From: Volvariella volvacea V23
Lineage: Eukaryota; Basidiomycota; Agaricomycetes; Agaricales; Pluteaceae
DNA length: 64,000 nucleotides
Assembly (NCBI GenBank): GCA_000349905.1
Contig: KB722737.1
Span: 78,119 to 142,118 of the forward strand
Direction: 5' to 3'
In this document: piece after piece, positions 1 to 12,204 of the stretch
Position numbering within the stretch: position 1 is the first letter of the stretch
Layout: each line of letters starts with the position of its first letter
Translations under genes and position numbers: made by a program
The notes under the pieces: model-generated
What the model saw: the letters and a program-made list of their open reading frames with translations, nothing else
Databases searched by the model: none
Told to the model about the DNA's origin: nothing

Positions 1-1
1 C

Positions 2-541
2 GCTACCGTATATTGGGCACCTCGTTTCGGAAACCATCCTGAATGCTTCACCGAGCTCTACCTCCCTTTCGAGGGCGTCCAACCAACTGAGATTTACCGC
101 AGGAGAGCACGTGCCCTCGGATGGTTAGCCTTTGGCTTTATTGCCCTCGAAATCGTCGTCTTCCTCGCTATTTTCCTTCATCTCAACCGTCGACGTCAAA
201 ACTCATCGAGCTTTGGCAGCGAGTCCAGACACCAAAGCCCTAGTGATGATTTTAAACCAGTCAACCCCATCTCGCGCCGCATTTGCGCATTAATTGGGAT
301 GATATCTATTTATGCGCTGCTCGTCGTAATTGTCGAGCTCGTGAGGAAGCACAACCGGGATTTGCTGGGACTGCCTGATGAGGAATGGCCCATTGGCCAG
401 ATTATGCCCGTAGCCCTTTCTATACCTCCTATCATTGAGATGGGCATACTTCTTTACACAATATACAAGATTGACAACCGTATAGCCACGTTGTTTTCAA
501 ATTCTTCAGTAGATGGCGCAATTCTGCACAAAGAAATGTAA
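2..541 (+). CDS. 3' part of an unknown multi-pass membrane protein
   Basis: The frame is open from the window edge to a TAA, giving the last 179 residues of a protein whose start lies outside the window. Three strongly hydrophobic stretches are visible: one after the motif RRRARALGW (about residues 42-60 of the visible part), one around ALIGMISIYALLVVIVELV, and one around IMPVALSIPPIIEMGILLYTI. They are separated by a Ser-rich hydrophilic loop. No domain is recognised. It converges on the membrane-gene fragment at 1.0-1.6 kb. Function is unknown; an integral membrane location is inferred from hydrophobicity only. Confidence 0.6.
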   Translation, partial: ATVYWAPRFGNHPECFTELYLPFEGVQPTEIYRRRARALGWLAFGFIALEIVVFLAIFLHLNRRRQNSSSFGSESRHQSPSDDFKPVNPISRRICALIGMISIYALLVVIVELVRKHNRDLLGLPDEEWPIGQIMPVALSIPPIIEMGILLYTIYKIDNRIATLFSNSSVDGAILHKEM

Positions 542-979
542 TTTATATAGTATGACTGTCTTCCTGATTCCATTGGAATCTGACTGTTTTCGCCATAGGT
601 TTTACCCTATTTTAGTCCCAAAACGCTCATCATAAGTAGCAGTATCATTAGCTTGAGCCTTGAGCGCCCCTTATTGATTATATGACATGTTGGACCCTTC
701 TGAACAATATATATCGATGATCGAGATCTGAACGCCGTCTGCATGACATTGAGGGATATCGAGCCAACGTCAAGCCTTGAAACGCGCTGATTCATTTTGT
801 GGATGTGTCACTCGTGCGTATCAAGTCAAGCAAGTGGAAAATTCATTTACTACAAATACATATCCTGACAAACCTATTTCTACCTTACGCGATAGGCATA
901 GTGGGTTTGCCGTCCTATCCCGACTCGTTTTCTCCGTTAAAATTAGACTTGATCAGGCGGAGAAGACGCATGTCGAAAG
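542..979. other. Intergenic, nothing recognised
   Basis: The short open frames here show no domain, no paralogue elsewhere in the window and no splice-consistent structure. Confidence 0.5.
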
Positions 980-1582
980 CATAGTCCCTTAAAAATGTCG
1001 CCATTTCTGCATTAGGATCACCTTTAGAGCCTCCTTCGGTCAAGAGTTTCGGGTACGCTTCATTATAATTTGTGCGGAGTGAGTCATTGCCTAACTTGTG
1101 GATTGACCCAAAATGCGTGAAATACTTGAGTCCTGGTTATTGTGATATGAGTAGATTTATTCCCGATATATAGTGGCGAGAAATACTGACCAAAAAGCGT
1201 CATGGATAGACTGTCGCTGAACAAAAACGTGAAGATGATGTTGGACGTAGTCCAGAGACCACCAAGTGCTGACAATCCGGCAGTGAGGCTTCCCTTAATG
1301 TCCCAAAAAAGTTGTATTTTGATAAGTTTGCCAAAGATACCGGACGACGTTTGCAATGATATTCTTGTTTGGGAGGAGATGAATAGGTTTTGAGTTCATA
1401 ATAACCAGATAGGGGTCTTTTACCATGCCAACTAGGACCAAGAGAGCAGTATCCCGTTCTGACATATGCGTTTCAAGTTCGAGATAGGGAAATGAACTCC
1501 AGTCAATGCTGATCAAACGATCTGGCATAGTCAGGTATATAGGACTAGCAAGTGATACTTGGATCCTAGTTGAAGCTGCCAC
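980..1582 (-). pseudogene. 5'-truncated fragment of the multi-pass membrane protein family
   Basis: This matches exons 6-8 of the intact paralogues at 1932-4226 and 26922-29257. It has the exon-6 part with 'SKPIHLLPNKN', the exon-7 end with 'LSALGGLWTTSN', and the exon-8 part with 'ATFLRDYAFDM'. The first two thirds of exon 7 (the 'SDP.PPAS' and 'ERDNAEG' region) are deleted, which shifts the frame, and nothing upstream of exon 6 is present. It is therefore a tandem 3'-end relic lying just downstream of the intact copy, not a functional gene. Confidence 0.8.
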
Positions 1583-1931
1583 CCATATGCATTATACCAC
1601 CTTGTCCTGCTGACATGTGTGATCATCTATGTCCTCAAATTTGACTTCTCGTCTAATGCCTATAGTAAAGAATTCGGCTCAACGATCATATACAAACAGG
1701 CCACTTAGGTTCACTCTCAGTGGGTTTCGACAGCATTTATGTAGAGGCATCAGTAAGCTGATCATAAGTGGGTACCATCGCATGAATTTTTGCAGGAAAG
1801 AAAAGTACCAAGCCTGAGTCTCTGGTACCACACACTGGGCGGGAATAGGGTATAGGGCATGCACAACCCCCAACAGTAAGTAGCTCCATTTCTTCATGTA
1901 GATAAGGCATTGTGTAGGAATACACTTTCAA

Positions 1932-4226
1932 TCACCGCCGATCTGTGCACAAGACGCGGCGATATCCTGACTCACTCAACTTATCTGATGCCTTTGACTC
2001 TCTCTCGATTGGCCGCATATCAAAAGCATAATCCCTCAAGAATGTAGCCATCCCCGCTTCAGGATCACCCTTGGAGCCTCCTTCAGTCAAGAGTTGGGGG
2101 TAAGCCCCGCTGTAGCCTTCACGAAGCGACTGATTGTTCAATTTGTGAATCAACCCGAAATGTGTAAAGTACTTGAGCCCTTAGTATGTGCTATGAGTGA
2201 TCTTTTCCTCTGGATAATGTAGGTGTTACTAACCGAAAAGTGTCATTGATAGAGTACCGCCAAACAAAAATGTATACACAACATTGGACACAGTCCATAA
2301 ACCACCAAGTGTAGACAGACCAGAGAGGAAGGCACCTTCGGCATTGTCTCTTTCGATACGCAATGACCTGATAGCATTATATTGGTGATAAATGCGGAGT
2401 ACGGTCAGATTGGATGCTGGTGGATGTGGATCGGATATGATGCTAGCAATTTCTGCAGCCACAAAGCTCCTCAATTTTCCGGTCCCCTGTTGGCGTGGAT
2501 TAGTACGGAGAACCATAGGGAGAAGCGCAACATACAAAGAACAAGGGTGTGTCGAAGGTGGTGGACAAGGGCGCTTGATACATCTGTCGTAGATACCGGA
2601 CAACATTCACAATAAGATTAGTGTTTGGGAGGAGGTGTATAGGTTTAGTATTCAGCATGGCCAGGTCGGGATCTCTTGCCATGTCAACGAGGACAGAAAG
2701 GGTAAAATCGCGTCCAGACATGAATGTCTCATTATGGGGAATTGAGCTCCAATTGACACTAATCAGGAGATCTGGGGTGGTTAGGTACATGGGACTGTCC
2801 AGGGATATCTGGATCCTATCCGAAGCTGTGAAGGATGTTCGTGTCATTACAACTTAGTACTGCTAAAATGACATACGTTTGGTATTTTTCTTGAATGCTA
2901 CTCGACCAGGACATCGAGAAACCCACATTCCCAATTCTACAAACCTATCTGAAGTGTTATCGTACTCCATCTCATTTCCCGTAGGGGGGGAGGACTCTTG
3001 AATGGTGGGAATAGTACAATTGGACTCAGAAACCTCCTTGATCGCTTGGATTCCTTCACTTAAGGGACCAAGGTACTCCATTAGATCAGGAAAATCCCTG
3101 TCTTTCCATTGGGGCTCTATGGTTACCGAGGTGTTAATAAAAGGAGCTAGGATATGTGGTGCAAACTATGTTTATGGTCAGAAACCCATATCAATGTTAG
3201 AATGGGTATGTAGCGCTTACTATGATTATGCTTAATTCATACTCCTCCATGGTCTTGAATATGTCTCCGGTTATATCCCGACCATAGTAAGTTTTAACTT
3301 GTCTGAACACTGAACCACGCATTGGTTTGACCAAGAGGGTATACCCAATCACAACAATGAAGAATCCGAAGCATCCAACGGCAACAAACTTTCTTATAAA
3401 GCTTGTTAGTTTGCCTTCTCCTCTGCGTTGCTTATTTAGTCCAATCTACTGCATACAAATCATAAAGGGGCACTCACACATCCAAATCTCCAGCGAGCGC
3501 TTTTCCAAACAGTAAACGCAAACGTAAACGAAAATCAGGCCGATGCTTCGGACCGTTGTATGTTTTTTGAGGAACTCCCAAAAGAAACTTTTTCTTGTGA
3601 TCGTTGCATCCTTCGAGGGGATCCACTAGATCGAACGACAGAAAAAATCTGCAGACCCCAACACGTGCAACCGATGCGATTGTCAAGGTGAAAAGAAGTG
3701 TGTACAGGTACATCTGAATGCGTGCTGTAACACCCAATATCATGATCTGCTCATCCAGGTCCCAAACGAAAAAATAAGGGACCAATCCGATCTGCCATAC
3801 TGCAGTCCATTGTCCTTTATTAAGTGTCAGAGATATCTAAGTAAGGGAAAGACAGCTAAGGGAGGCTGACCGTGGATAGGAAAAATGAAAAAGGCGACAT
3901 AGAGTGCATTGAGCGGAAAAAGGACAAGGAGACTGTTCAAATGTATCAATCTAACCGCGACAAGCAAGAAATAATATGCCGTACCCGAGAAGGATATGAA
4001 TGAAGACACAAGCGCTGCACAATAACCAACGAAAAGAGATGGTGCTGTCGTATGATATTGTGTATCCGTCCTTCAGGTCCAAAACGAGTGTCGATGTGGT
4101 GATAATAACATTGAAGATGGAGAGAGGGAGGAGAATACGAAGTAGAGTGAGTCTGAAGACAGGGGAAAATAACAGGGGACTAGCCCAGCGCTTCAACTTG
4201 AGACAGAGTTTTTGGAGATGTTTCAT
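1932..4226 (-). CDS. Multi-pass membrane protein of an expanded family, copy A (intact)
   Basis: I read eight exons from ATG at 4226: 4226-3985, 3932-3871, 3814-3478, 3422-3221, 3165-2877, 2825-2536, 2486-2234 and 2179-1932. All junctions are GT-AG and in phase, giving 640 aa. Exon lengths (242, 62, 290 and 253 nt) repeat exactly in copy C at 26922-29257. Hydrophobic segments lie near the N-terminus (after 'KRWASPLLFSP'), at 'RWLLCSACVFIHILLG', 'LVLFPLNALYVAFFIFP', 'MYLYTLLFTLTIASVA' and 'FGFFIVVIGYTLLV', with a last one at 'SNVVYTFLFGGTLSMTLFG'. A soluble middle part and a conserved C-terminal motif 'FLRDYAFDM' are present. I do not recognise the family. A broken Bin3-type methyltransferase lies upstream, as in the other copies. 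Confidence 0.8.
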
Positions 4227-5094
4227 GGTATGGGTGCTCCTCGCCTCTCGTGGTTTAAATCCCCCATTGGGCAGTGTTACCTAACAAATTCAAGTTGTAT
4301 TATAATAGTCGCAGTCCATAGCATTCTGCAAGGCTGTGAGGCCTGGAACCCTGTTCGTTCTTCGGTAGTCACGAATTGCCTGTCAGATTGACAGTCCTTG
4401 CATTCACGACGTTACCGTGCCGCAGCCTGCATGCCACCAAGGGATCAGTGATCTCGGAGACGTGTACATTCCGAGCTTCAAAACTTGATAAGCACTTACG
4501 TATACTTCCATTTGTTCTGTTCACCTTCCTCCTGACTACGACAGGCGTGCGTGCATGCCGGTCTTCCAGCATTTCTCACTCAAGCATTCTTAAGTTCCAA
4601 CCACCTTTCAACGACAAAACTTAGTTACAAGCGAATGTGAACAAATTTTAGCGCAACGTACCCTTTTGTCGATTAAATCGATTTTGTGAGCTCAATGCAC
4701 TGGCAGCATACGACGGGAGGCTAGAGGCATACAAGCACCCCGTCAAACACGAGACACTACCCTTTAGGGTCCTCTAATCCTATGATACCCAGTACTTTAC
4801 TTGCACAATGGACAAGACAACATCCGGTCTTGGCATATACCGGGCGCGCATCTTATCCAGATAATCGGCACGGCTCACCTGTCATTCTGAAGTCGGCTAA
4901 TTTGTGGCGTAGCAGGAGCAATGAGGTCAGAGTAAACGTGAAGGAAACGGTTTTGTATTGGATCTACTATATGGAAGGATCTGTAGATATGACCGTTGTC
5001 GATATCCATTGTATTGCCTTGTCCTCCTGATCTTTACCGGTTCAAATCAACCAGTCGTTTTAAATATAAACACAGCAGCTGATTAGCTTAAGCG
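4227..5094. other. Intergenic between membrane gene A and methyltransferase relic
   Basis: This should hold the promoter of copy A. No convincing coding exon, RNA gene or repeat is seen. Confidence 0.4.
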
Positions 5095-6330
5095 TCCTCA
5101 TGCACAAACCAAGACAGAAAGGCACTCGCCGACAATGCCAAAGTACTCAACTCCACCGCCTTTAACAGGTTTCAGCTGTTCTTCTTGAAAGGTTTCTGGT
5201 CTCAGAATTGAATGCTTGGCATTTTCTTCGAGTTTCTGTGAATAGATGAAAGGTATGCCTCAAACACCCGAACGAACGATCGAAATAGGGAAAGATAAAA
5301 AAAAGCCCACACACCTTACTCATCCATTCGGTCTTCGCATTCATGTCCCATGGTTGTGGTTCGAGTATGAACACCACCAGGTCCCAGCATCCTACGCCTT
5401 CTAAACAAATACTCGTCACCTCGATTGAGGTATATCCACTCCGATATCGAGAACCTGAGTACCAATCAGTCCACTAGCAAAAGACGACTTTGCCGGACAG
5501 AGGACTCACGCCAGAATAACACCGTAACCCCCATCTGGGCTATCATCCTCAGGCACGCCCCCCACGATCCAATCGTAACACCAGAAAAACTCAGATTATG
5601 CGGGAACGTGTGTTTCCCTTCTCGTTCTGCTGCTCTTCCCGAGCCAGGTTTGATAAGGCGGAACAGGGAGAAGCCTAAGTCATGTTCACATGTTTAGGGG
5701 AAGTAGGTGCTATCGGTCTTGTACTTGCTTGTGGAAGTGAGTGGAGATCTCCTTTGGTCTCTTGGCTTGACGACTCGCATTTGCATTTGTCCTCGAGGCA
5801 GATGGCCGGTTTCTTCCCCACTTCAACTTCCAACAACCCATCTCCCGTCCGGTCTGCATCACTCTCATTCTCATCTCCAGTCACACCACTCGCTGCTACA
5901 AAGATCAAGCAGCCCTCTAGGCAGCGCGTAAAAGTATATCGTCTATATCCACTTCAACGACGTTTCCTGCTCCCGGTGTTGGTGCTGTGCTAGATCAAGG
6001 CTTAGTAATTACATGTAAGCTATTACTCCAATTTAGGACGTTTGGGAGGACGTACCAATCTAACGAGTCACCAGCTCCTTATACAGAACTTTGCCCATAG
6101 TCACTCCTAAGGCAGAATGGCGAGCCTCCATTCGTTGCTTAATATAGTATTTATCAACGCCCCATAATTATCCAGTGGGAGGNNNNNNNNNNNNNNNNNN
6201 NNNNNNNNNNNNNNNNNNNNNNNNNNNNNNNNNNNNNNNNNNNNNNNNNNNNNNNNNNNNNNNNNNNNNNNNNNNNNNNNNNGTACCACCAGTGGACGTA
6301 CCCATGGTCGCCCCTACAGAGGAACATCGT
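5095..6330 (-). pseudogene. Decayed Bin3/MePCE-type methyltransferase, copy 1
   Basis: The segment aligns with the intact gene at 9775-11112 on the same strand. It has the exon-5 part ('ILRPETF' context near 5200), the exon-4 part with 'VFILEPQPWD' near 5350, the variable exon-3 region near 5700-5900, and an exon-1-like piece at about 6290-6330. Frameshifts and stops interrupt it: 'VFILEPQPWD' is in a different frame from the following exon, and the first exon carries a stop. A 100-N gap lies in the 5' half, so part of the motif-I region cannot be judged. It is the methyltransferase half of cassette 1. Confidence 0.7.
6183..6282. other. Assembly gap (100 N)
   Basis: Exactly 100 N, so a scaffolding gap of unknown true size. 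It lies inside multi-copy sequence. Confidence 0.99.
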
Positions 6331-6375
6331 GCTCTGTACTTTGGCTACGAATGTATAAAGGCCAAAGTTTAGCAC

Positions 6376-6490
6376 TAAGTGCTCAGGTGACGGTGGTAGT
6401 GGAGGTGAAAGTGAAGTTGTACATAGTGCGAGGTGCAAGTTGACCGCGTCTCGCGCCGGACATTCTCGGGCCGGATGTTCCTGCGCCACA
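6376..6490. repeat. Duplicated 5' flank of the methyltransferase, copy 1
   Basis: The stretch ending in 'gggccggatg' resembles the region upstream of the intact methyltransferase start (11150-11330) and, inverted, 24045-24240. The duplication unit therefore included the methyltransferase promoter. Confidence 0.55.
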
Positions 6491-7324
6491 CTCAAAATTA
6501 TACTCCTGTCGCGCAAAAAATGGGAATCCTACGCTCTTACATCGATCAATACTCGATACATGCTAATTATACAGGACAGTAAATAGATCTTACAAATACG
6601 CTGCACCATAATTTGGGGCACTCAGCCCGACACGAGGTTGGGGTTCTCTCTTAGCTTGCTGAATTGGACAGAGTCATACATCCTGTTTTCTTTCCTTCAG
6701 ACGATGAGACAATTTATATTTCATTAGAATTTGCGGTACGCCCAATGGGATGGGAAGGGTGATGGTGAACAATAACGCCAAAGCCCATGAATTTTGTGGA
6801 ATGAGCTATAGGCACAAGCTCCCTCTAGTCCCTCCCGCCAGTTGCTTCAAGAGTCGTTGTAGAAATCACTCGAGATTGCTCGAGCTTGGTGGTGAAATGT
6901 CGAATCATCCCCGAATCCCGGTGTGACCTCGAAAATGTTATACTGCCTGCAGATAACCGGTGAAGGAGGTACGATAGAGTGCACATTTTCTACAGTTCTG
7001 ACCACTCATTTTTCGGGCTTCAAAAACCAGGTTCTTGATCAAGGAAGGAGTACGCGAGTAAGTTGGTTTCCGTTAGTAAATAGAGCATAGTTGGGCTTGC
7101 TCGGCACTCGACGGAGTGGTCGCCATGAGGACTCACAAGAGGATAAAAATCGATTTCTAGCAATGCAGCCACTATGCTATTTATTTCTGGATGATCCCTA
7201 ACTTCATTTAATCCCATCAGATTTCATCAATAGTCCACAAAAAGTTCATAGAAGGAGCGAAGCAACAACACGTATCAGCTCCAAGTTCATCACGGCAAGG
7301 AATCAACTTAAAATTCATCTTCAA
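6491..7324. other. Intergenic, nothing recognised
   Basis: No gene is supported. The first 120 bases may be a weak relic of the sequence downstream of the Hsp20 gene (compare 11440-11520), but the similarity is poor. Confidence 0.35.
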
Positions 7325-9471
7325 TCACCGATTCATTTCTGTATTCGAGACTTGATAATATTCCAACTCGTATTGTTCATCTGGGCCTCTCGGTTTCAGC
7401 TCAATTGGTTGCATATCGAATGCGTAATCCCTTAGGAATGTCGCCATTCCCGCTTCAGGATCGCTCTTCCTTCCCCCTTCAGTCAAAAGTTGAGGATATG
7501 CCCTGCTATAGTCTTCGCGTAGCTCCCTATCGTTCGATTTATGGATCAACCCAAAATGCGTGAAATATTTGATTCCTGAGTACGCACTATGAGCGGTTTT
7601 TGTCTGTACTAGGTGAATGGAACTGACCAAAAAGAGTCATGGATAATGTACCACCAAACAAAAAGGTGAATACGATGTTGGAAGTGGTCCACAAACCACC
7701 GAGTGCAGATAGACCAGCAACAAGAGCCCTCTGCGTTGTCTCTCTCCACCCTCAATAGTCTAATAACGTTGTATTGGCGGTTAATGGAGTGAGGTGACAT
7801 TGGATGCCGGTGGATTTGGATCAGATACGATACTGGCTACCTCTGCAGCCAGGAAGGTTTTCGATTTGTCTAACCTAGGAGATCGCGCAATGGCGAGAAG
7901 AACGACATACGAATAATGAGTGCGTGTTAAATGACGTGGTCGCCGGATACGCCTGTCGTATATACAAGACAACATTCGCAATGGTGTTGGTATTGCGGAC
8001 GAGGTGAATGGGCTTAGTACTCTGCATGATCAACATAGGATCTGGAACCATGCCGATTAGGACCGAGAGTGTGGAATGGCGACCAGGCGTGGTTGTTTCA
8101 TTGTCGGTATCCCAGTCGACGGTGATCGGTAGGTCTGGTGTGGTCAAAGACGTAGGGATATCGTTTGGCTATAAATCACTATAGGAGGCTGTGGGGGGGG
8201 GGTTCGATGTCATTACAGTCTAGCAGCACAAAAGTGACATACCTCTGATGTTTTCCTCCAAGATAATTCGACTGGGACATCGAGAATACCACGTCTCCAT
8301 GCTATGAGCATTCTCACACTCTGTGTAGATACCTTGGCGGGCAGGAATGCTACAGTTGGAGTCGGAAATATCCTTGATAGGGATTGGCCAGTAAAAGTCA
8401 ACGTCCTTCCATTGACGTTCTATAGTCACAGATCCGAACATAAGATGTAAAAGGACGTGAGGTGCAAACTGCCATTTAGGCCAGAAACCCATATCAGTAC
8501 CAATAGTGGAATGTGTGTCGCTCACGATGACAACGCCCAGCCCATATTCCTCCACAGTCTTGATTACATCCTTGATCTTGGTGTCGCTTATATCCTGATC
8601 GTAATAAGTCTCACCTCGTCTGAACGAGGAGGCGTATCCGATCATGACAATGAAGAAGACGAAGCCTGCAATTACGACGAGCTTTCATACAAGCCCAATT
8701 ACCTTCCCCTCTCCTCTGTATCATGTGCTCAACCCAGCTCAACCACACATCCATCATAACAGAACACTCACACGTCCAAGTCTCCAGCAAGCGCCTGCGA
8801 ACAACATGTGCAACCGCAGTCGAAAATTAGGTCGGCGTTTAGCCCCAATAGTTAACCCCGGAGGAATTCCCAGCACGAGCTTCTCCGCGTGGTCACCACG
8901 TCCTTCAAGAGGACCAGAGGAAGGGCGCACGAATCCCGACGCGCATGGCTGTGCAATGTTCAAGACGAAGAGCAGGGTGTAAAAGTACATTTGAAAACGC
9001 GTCGTGACACTCAATACAATGTGCTCGTTCGTGCTCCAGACGAACATGCCAGGCGTCCAGGATTTCAGATACGTTGCGGTCCATTGGCCTTTGTCAAGTG
9101 TCAGAAGTGCTTGTCCAATGGGAGGGGCCGGGGGCGCTAACCTATCAGAGGGAAAATGTAGAGTGCAACGTAGAGTGCGTTGAATGGAAAGAGGGCGATG
9201 AGGCTGCTGGTGTGTATCAGCACGATCGGCGAATGGTTAGGACGATATGCCATACCCCGAGGAAGACATGGATACAGACAAGTGCACTGCACAATAACCA
9301 CCGGAAAGACGAATCGCTGTAAGAAATGCGGTACGTGTCCGTGAGCATAGGAGCGGTGTTAATGATGGAAATAACGAGGGTAGATCGAAGTAGAGTGAGC
9401 CTGAGAAGAGAAGAAAATATCAGGGATTTAGTCCAGCGCTTGAGCCCGAGGAAGAGTTTCTTGCGTCTCAT
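7325..9471 (-). pseudogene. Multi-pass membrane protein family, copy B (broken)
   Basis: This has the exon order of copies A and C from ATG 9471 ('MRRKKLFLGL') to the stop at 7325, including 'FLRDYAFDM' in the last exon. Three lesions are visible against A and C. There is a 2-nt loss at the end of exon 3 (around 8790, where the paralogues have 'ALAGDLDV' or 'ALAGEWDV'). A TGA stands early in exon 4 (about 8680), where the others have an Arg codon. There is a 2-nt loss in exon 7 within 'ERDNAEG' (about 7730), which shifts the conserved 'GGLW' segment out of frame. The intron after exon 4 has no stop in frame here. It lies about 300 bp downstream of the intact methyltransferase. Confidence 0.8.
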
Positions 9472-9774
9472 AGGGAACAAACTCGTTGTCTCTTTTATGA
9501 ATGCTTAATGAGCTCGAAGCCACGAGGGTTGGCGCAACCACGCTCAGTGGCCATAAACCTATCAGGGTCCAGTTGAACACAACAACGCATGCCGTGTTGC
9601 GTGCCGCCGGAGGGCAATGGCATTGGAGCAGTGGCACGTCCACCTTGGCAAACATTTATGCAGCTTCCATCGTAGCAATTGCCTCTTCCTCTTGTATGCT
9701 GTTGCATGAAATGAATGCAGACTTGATTATCGCTGATAAGATACACATCATACGTCGTACCGCCCTTGCACTGC

Positions 9775-11112
9775 TCAGCCCTTGCGATACAAATCAACCG
9801 GCCGCCTAAAACCTATGGGAAAACACAATGAATCAGCACAGCCGTACCATCGTCAAGCATAGAAAACACGCCATCTCATAGCAAGAAAAGACCCTTACCC
9901 CCTTCACCAACGACCCCGAAATGCTCAACCTTCACAAAACCAACACCGCCTTCGTCAGCAGGCTTGAGCAGATCTTCTTCAAAGGTTTCTGGTCTCAGAA
10001 TCAGATGCTTCGCATTTTCTTTGAGTTTCTAATCAGAAAGCGCATCAACGAGCGTGCACGCATGGAGTGAACGATTGGAACGAGCTCACACACCTCGCTC
10101 ATCCGCTTGGCCTTTCCATACGTATCCCACGGCTGAGGTTCGAGTATAAACACCCCACCAGGTCTAAGCGTCCTATATGCCTTCTTGAAGAACTTGAGCA
10201 GGCCTTCATCGCCTTGATTGAGATGTATCCATTTTGATATCGAGAATCTATGCGCCAACAGGTTGGAAAGGGAGAAAGGAGACGCAAGAGAACGACTTAC
10301 GCCACAATGATATCGTAACTCCCATCTGGGCCTTCTTCATCTTCCGGCACACCCTCGACAACCCAGTCCGCGCATCTAAAGCTCAAGTTGTGCGGGAACA
10401 CGTGTTTTCCTTCTTGCTCTGCACCGGCACCCCCGAGTCTGGTCTGATAAGGCGGAACGGGGAGCGAGCCAAACTCGTGTTCGCACGACTGGGGAAAGTA
10501 GTTTGGCATCGGCTTTGGTCTTGCTTGTGGATTTCGGGAGCCGGGGTCTTTTTTGGCTCTCTTGGCTTGACGACTCGCATTGGCGTCCGTGCTCGAGCCA
10601 GATGGCCGTTTCTTCCCCACCACCACATCCAAAGTCTCGTCTTCAGCCAAACTCGACTCTTCCCCCCCAGCTCCCCGACCCCCACCGTCTGCTCCAAGCT
10701 CCACAGGCTGCTGCAACGACCAAGCAGCCCGTCTCCTCCTCCACGCCGCACGGACGAGCGTATCGTCTATATCCACTCCGACGACTTTCCGCGCACCCAG
10801 CGTCTGTGCTGTGCTAGGTCAAAGTCCAGTCAGCTTCCATCCCTCGCTCCGATGCAGAAAACTCGAGAAGACGCACCAATCTCACATGTCACCAGTCCCT
10901 CGTTACATCCGACGTCCAGCACCACCTTGCCCTCGAACAGGTCCGGCGGCAGGACGGCGAGCCGGGGATCTTTGTGGTGGGCCCCCGTCAGTCGTTTGGT
11001 ATAGTACCTACAAACACCCGCACGACCTGTTCAGTGAGAATGCACAGAGGTGGGACGACTGGCGGTGGACGTACCCGTGGTAGTTCCCATAGATGGGGAC
11101 GTTGTGCTCCAT
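9775..11112 (-). CDS. bmc1: Bin3/MePCE-type RNA methyltransferase (intact copy)
   Basis: Six exons from ATG 11112 (11112-11075, 11007-10877, 10808-10301, 10247-10094, 10028-9899, 9812-9775) join in phase to 332 aa. Residues 8-15 hold the family start 'YGNYHGYY'. SAM motif I 'DVGCNEG' is at 44-50, followed by 'VVGVDIDD'. A charged low-complexity insert of about 100 residues follows, then 'SYDIIVA.SISKWIHLN', 'LRPGGVFILEPQPWD' and the C-terminal 'RRPVDLYRKG'. The family includes human MePCE/BCDIN3D and S. pombe Bmc1, which methylate the 5' gamma-phosphate of small RNAs (7SK, U6) or a miRNA 5' phosphate; the substrate here cannot be told. The symbol is by family resemblance. This is the only unbroken one of three copies in the window. 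Confidence 0.9.
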
Positions 11113-11149
11113 ACTTGAAATTACCATGGATCCGCGTTCGGTACTCGGG

Positions 11150-11340
11150 TGGTGGTGAAAGGTGAAGACGAAAACCAAGTTGCGCTGTGCGATGGTCGCG
11201 GTGGAGGTGCAGGTCGATCGGATCGCGCGCGCTCTTTGCAAGTAGACGCCACCGCGTTGTTTGGTTCGGGGGAGAGTGGCAAATACATTTCCGGGCCGGA
11301 TGCCCGCGCCACTTCCTCTCCCGACCCACCACTCTAACCA
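11150..11340. repeat. Duplicated 5' flank of the methyltransferase, copy 2 (promoter)
   Basis: This is the sequence upstream of the intact methyltransferase start. Parts such as 'ggcaaatacatttccgggcc' recur with changes at 6376-6490 and, inverted, at 24045-24240. As the flank of the intact gene it presumably contains the working promoter. Confidence 0.55.
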
Positions 11341-11544
11341 GTTACTACGTCTCTCGGCTACCAGTGCAAATTTCCGCTCACTCCGCTTCGCCTGGCAATG
11401 GATCCAACGCTAATATCAACTTTCAACTTCAACTGTAATTGATACACGATACAAGTAATGATACAATACGTCGACACTAGTCAATATTACATTTCACAAA
11501 TACGCGACACGACTTGAATCTCCCACTCTCCGCTCTGCTTTCAT

Positions 11545-12150
11545 TCAAGAAATAGTGATCCTCTTCGCGGCCTGCTCAGGCGCAGCCTTCGGGAACGTCA
11601 CGCACAACACCCCATTCTCCATCTTGGCTTTAATATCCGCATCCTACAACCCCAATTCAGCCTCCCACCCCATCACAACGCAAAGCACGCACCTTGATGC
11701 CCTGGGGCAACTGCAACGTCCTCGCAAACCTTCCGTACCTCCTCTCGCGGATCGCGTACCCGCTCTCGTCCTTCTCCTCCTTCTCCATCTTGCTCTCCCC
11801 CGCCACGGTGAGCCGGTTGTCCCGGACGTCGATCGAGACGTCTTCCTTCTTTAAGCCGGGGAGCTCGAACGTGGCGGTGACGAGGTTTTTGTCCGCGTTC
11901 TCGTGCAGGTCCATCCTGGAGGTGGGTAGAGAAAGATGGGTGGGTGAGTAAGTGGTGAATGAGTGGTGGGAGGAAGGGGATGTACGCACCTAGGCTTGAG
12001 AGCTCTGACGGCCCCGGGGCTTTCCGCGCCCTCGAGCGCGCGCCTGCCAGCACCAACACCAGAGGGCTGGCGGCCGAGCCGCTCGCCAAACTCGTCAAAC
12101 ATGCGGTCCCACTCGTAGTAGGGATCGTAGCTGAACCAGAGAGAAGACAT
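11545..12150 (-). CDS. Small heat-shock protein, Hsp20/alpha-crystallin
   Basis: Three exons (12150-11990, 11915-11693, 11643-11545) join in phase to 160 aa. The N-terminal arm starts 'MSSLWFSYDPYYEWD'. The alpha-crystallin domain runs from about residue 54 ('MDLHENADK') to about 148, with 'ATFELPGLKKEDVSI', 'NRLTVAGE', 'RRYGRFARTLQLP' and 'GVLCVTFPK'. The protein ends with an I-x-I motif ('RITIS') used for oligomer assembly. It is an ATP-independent holdase of the cytosol/nucleus. A truncated-looking relative lies 0.7 kb upstream on the same strand. Confidence 0.95.
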
Positions 12151-12204
12151 CGTGGGTCGAGTTTCAAAAGAAGCTTTGTGACAATAAGCGAACGGGCAGG
12201 AACG

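Noticed and set aside
5035..5055. Second tRNA B-box-like 'ggttcaaatca'
   Set aside because: Ends wrongly and has no cloverleaf around it.
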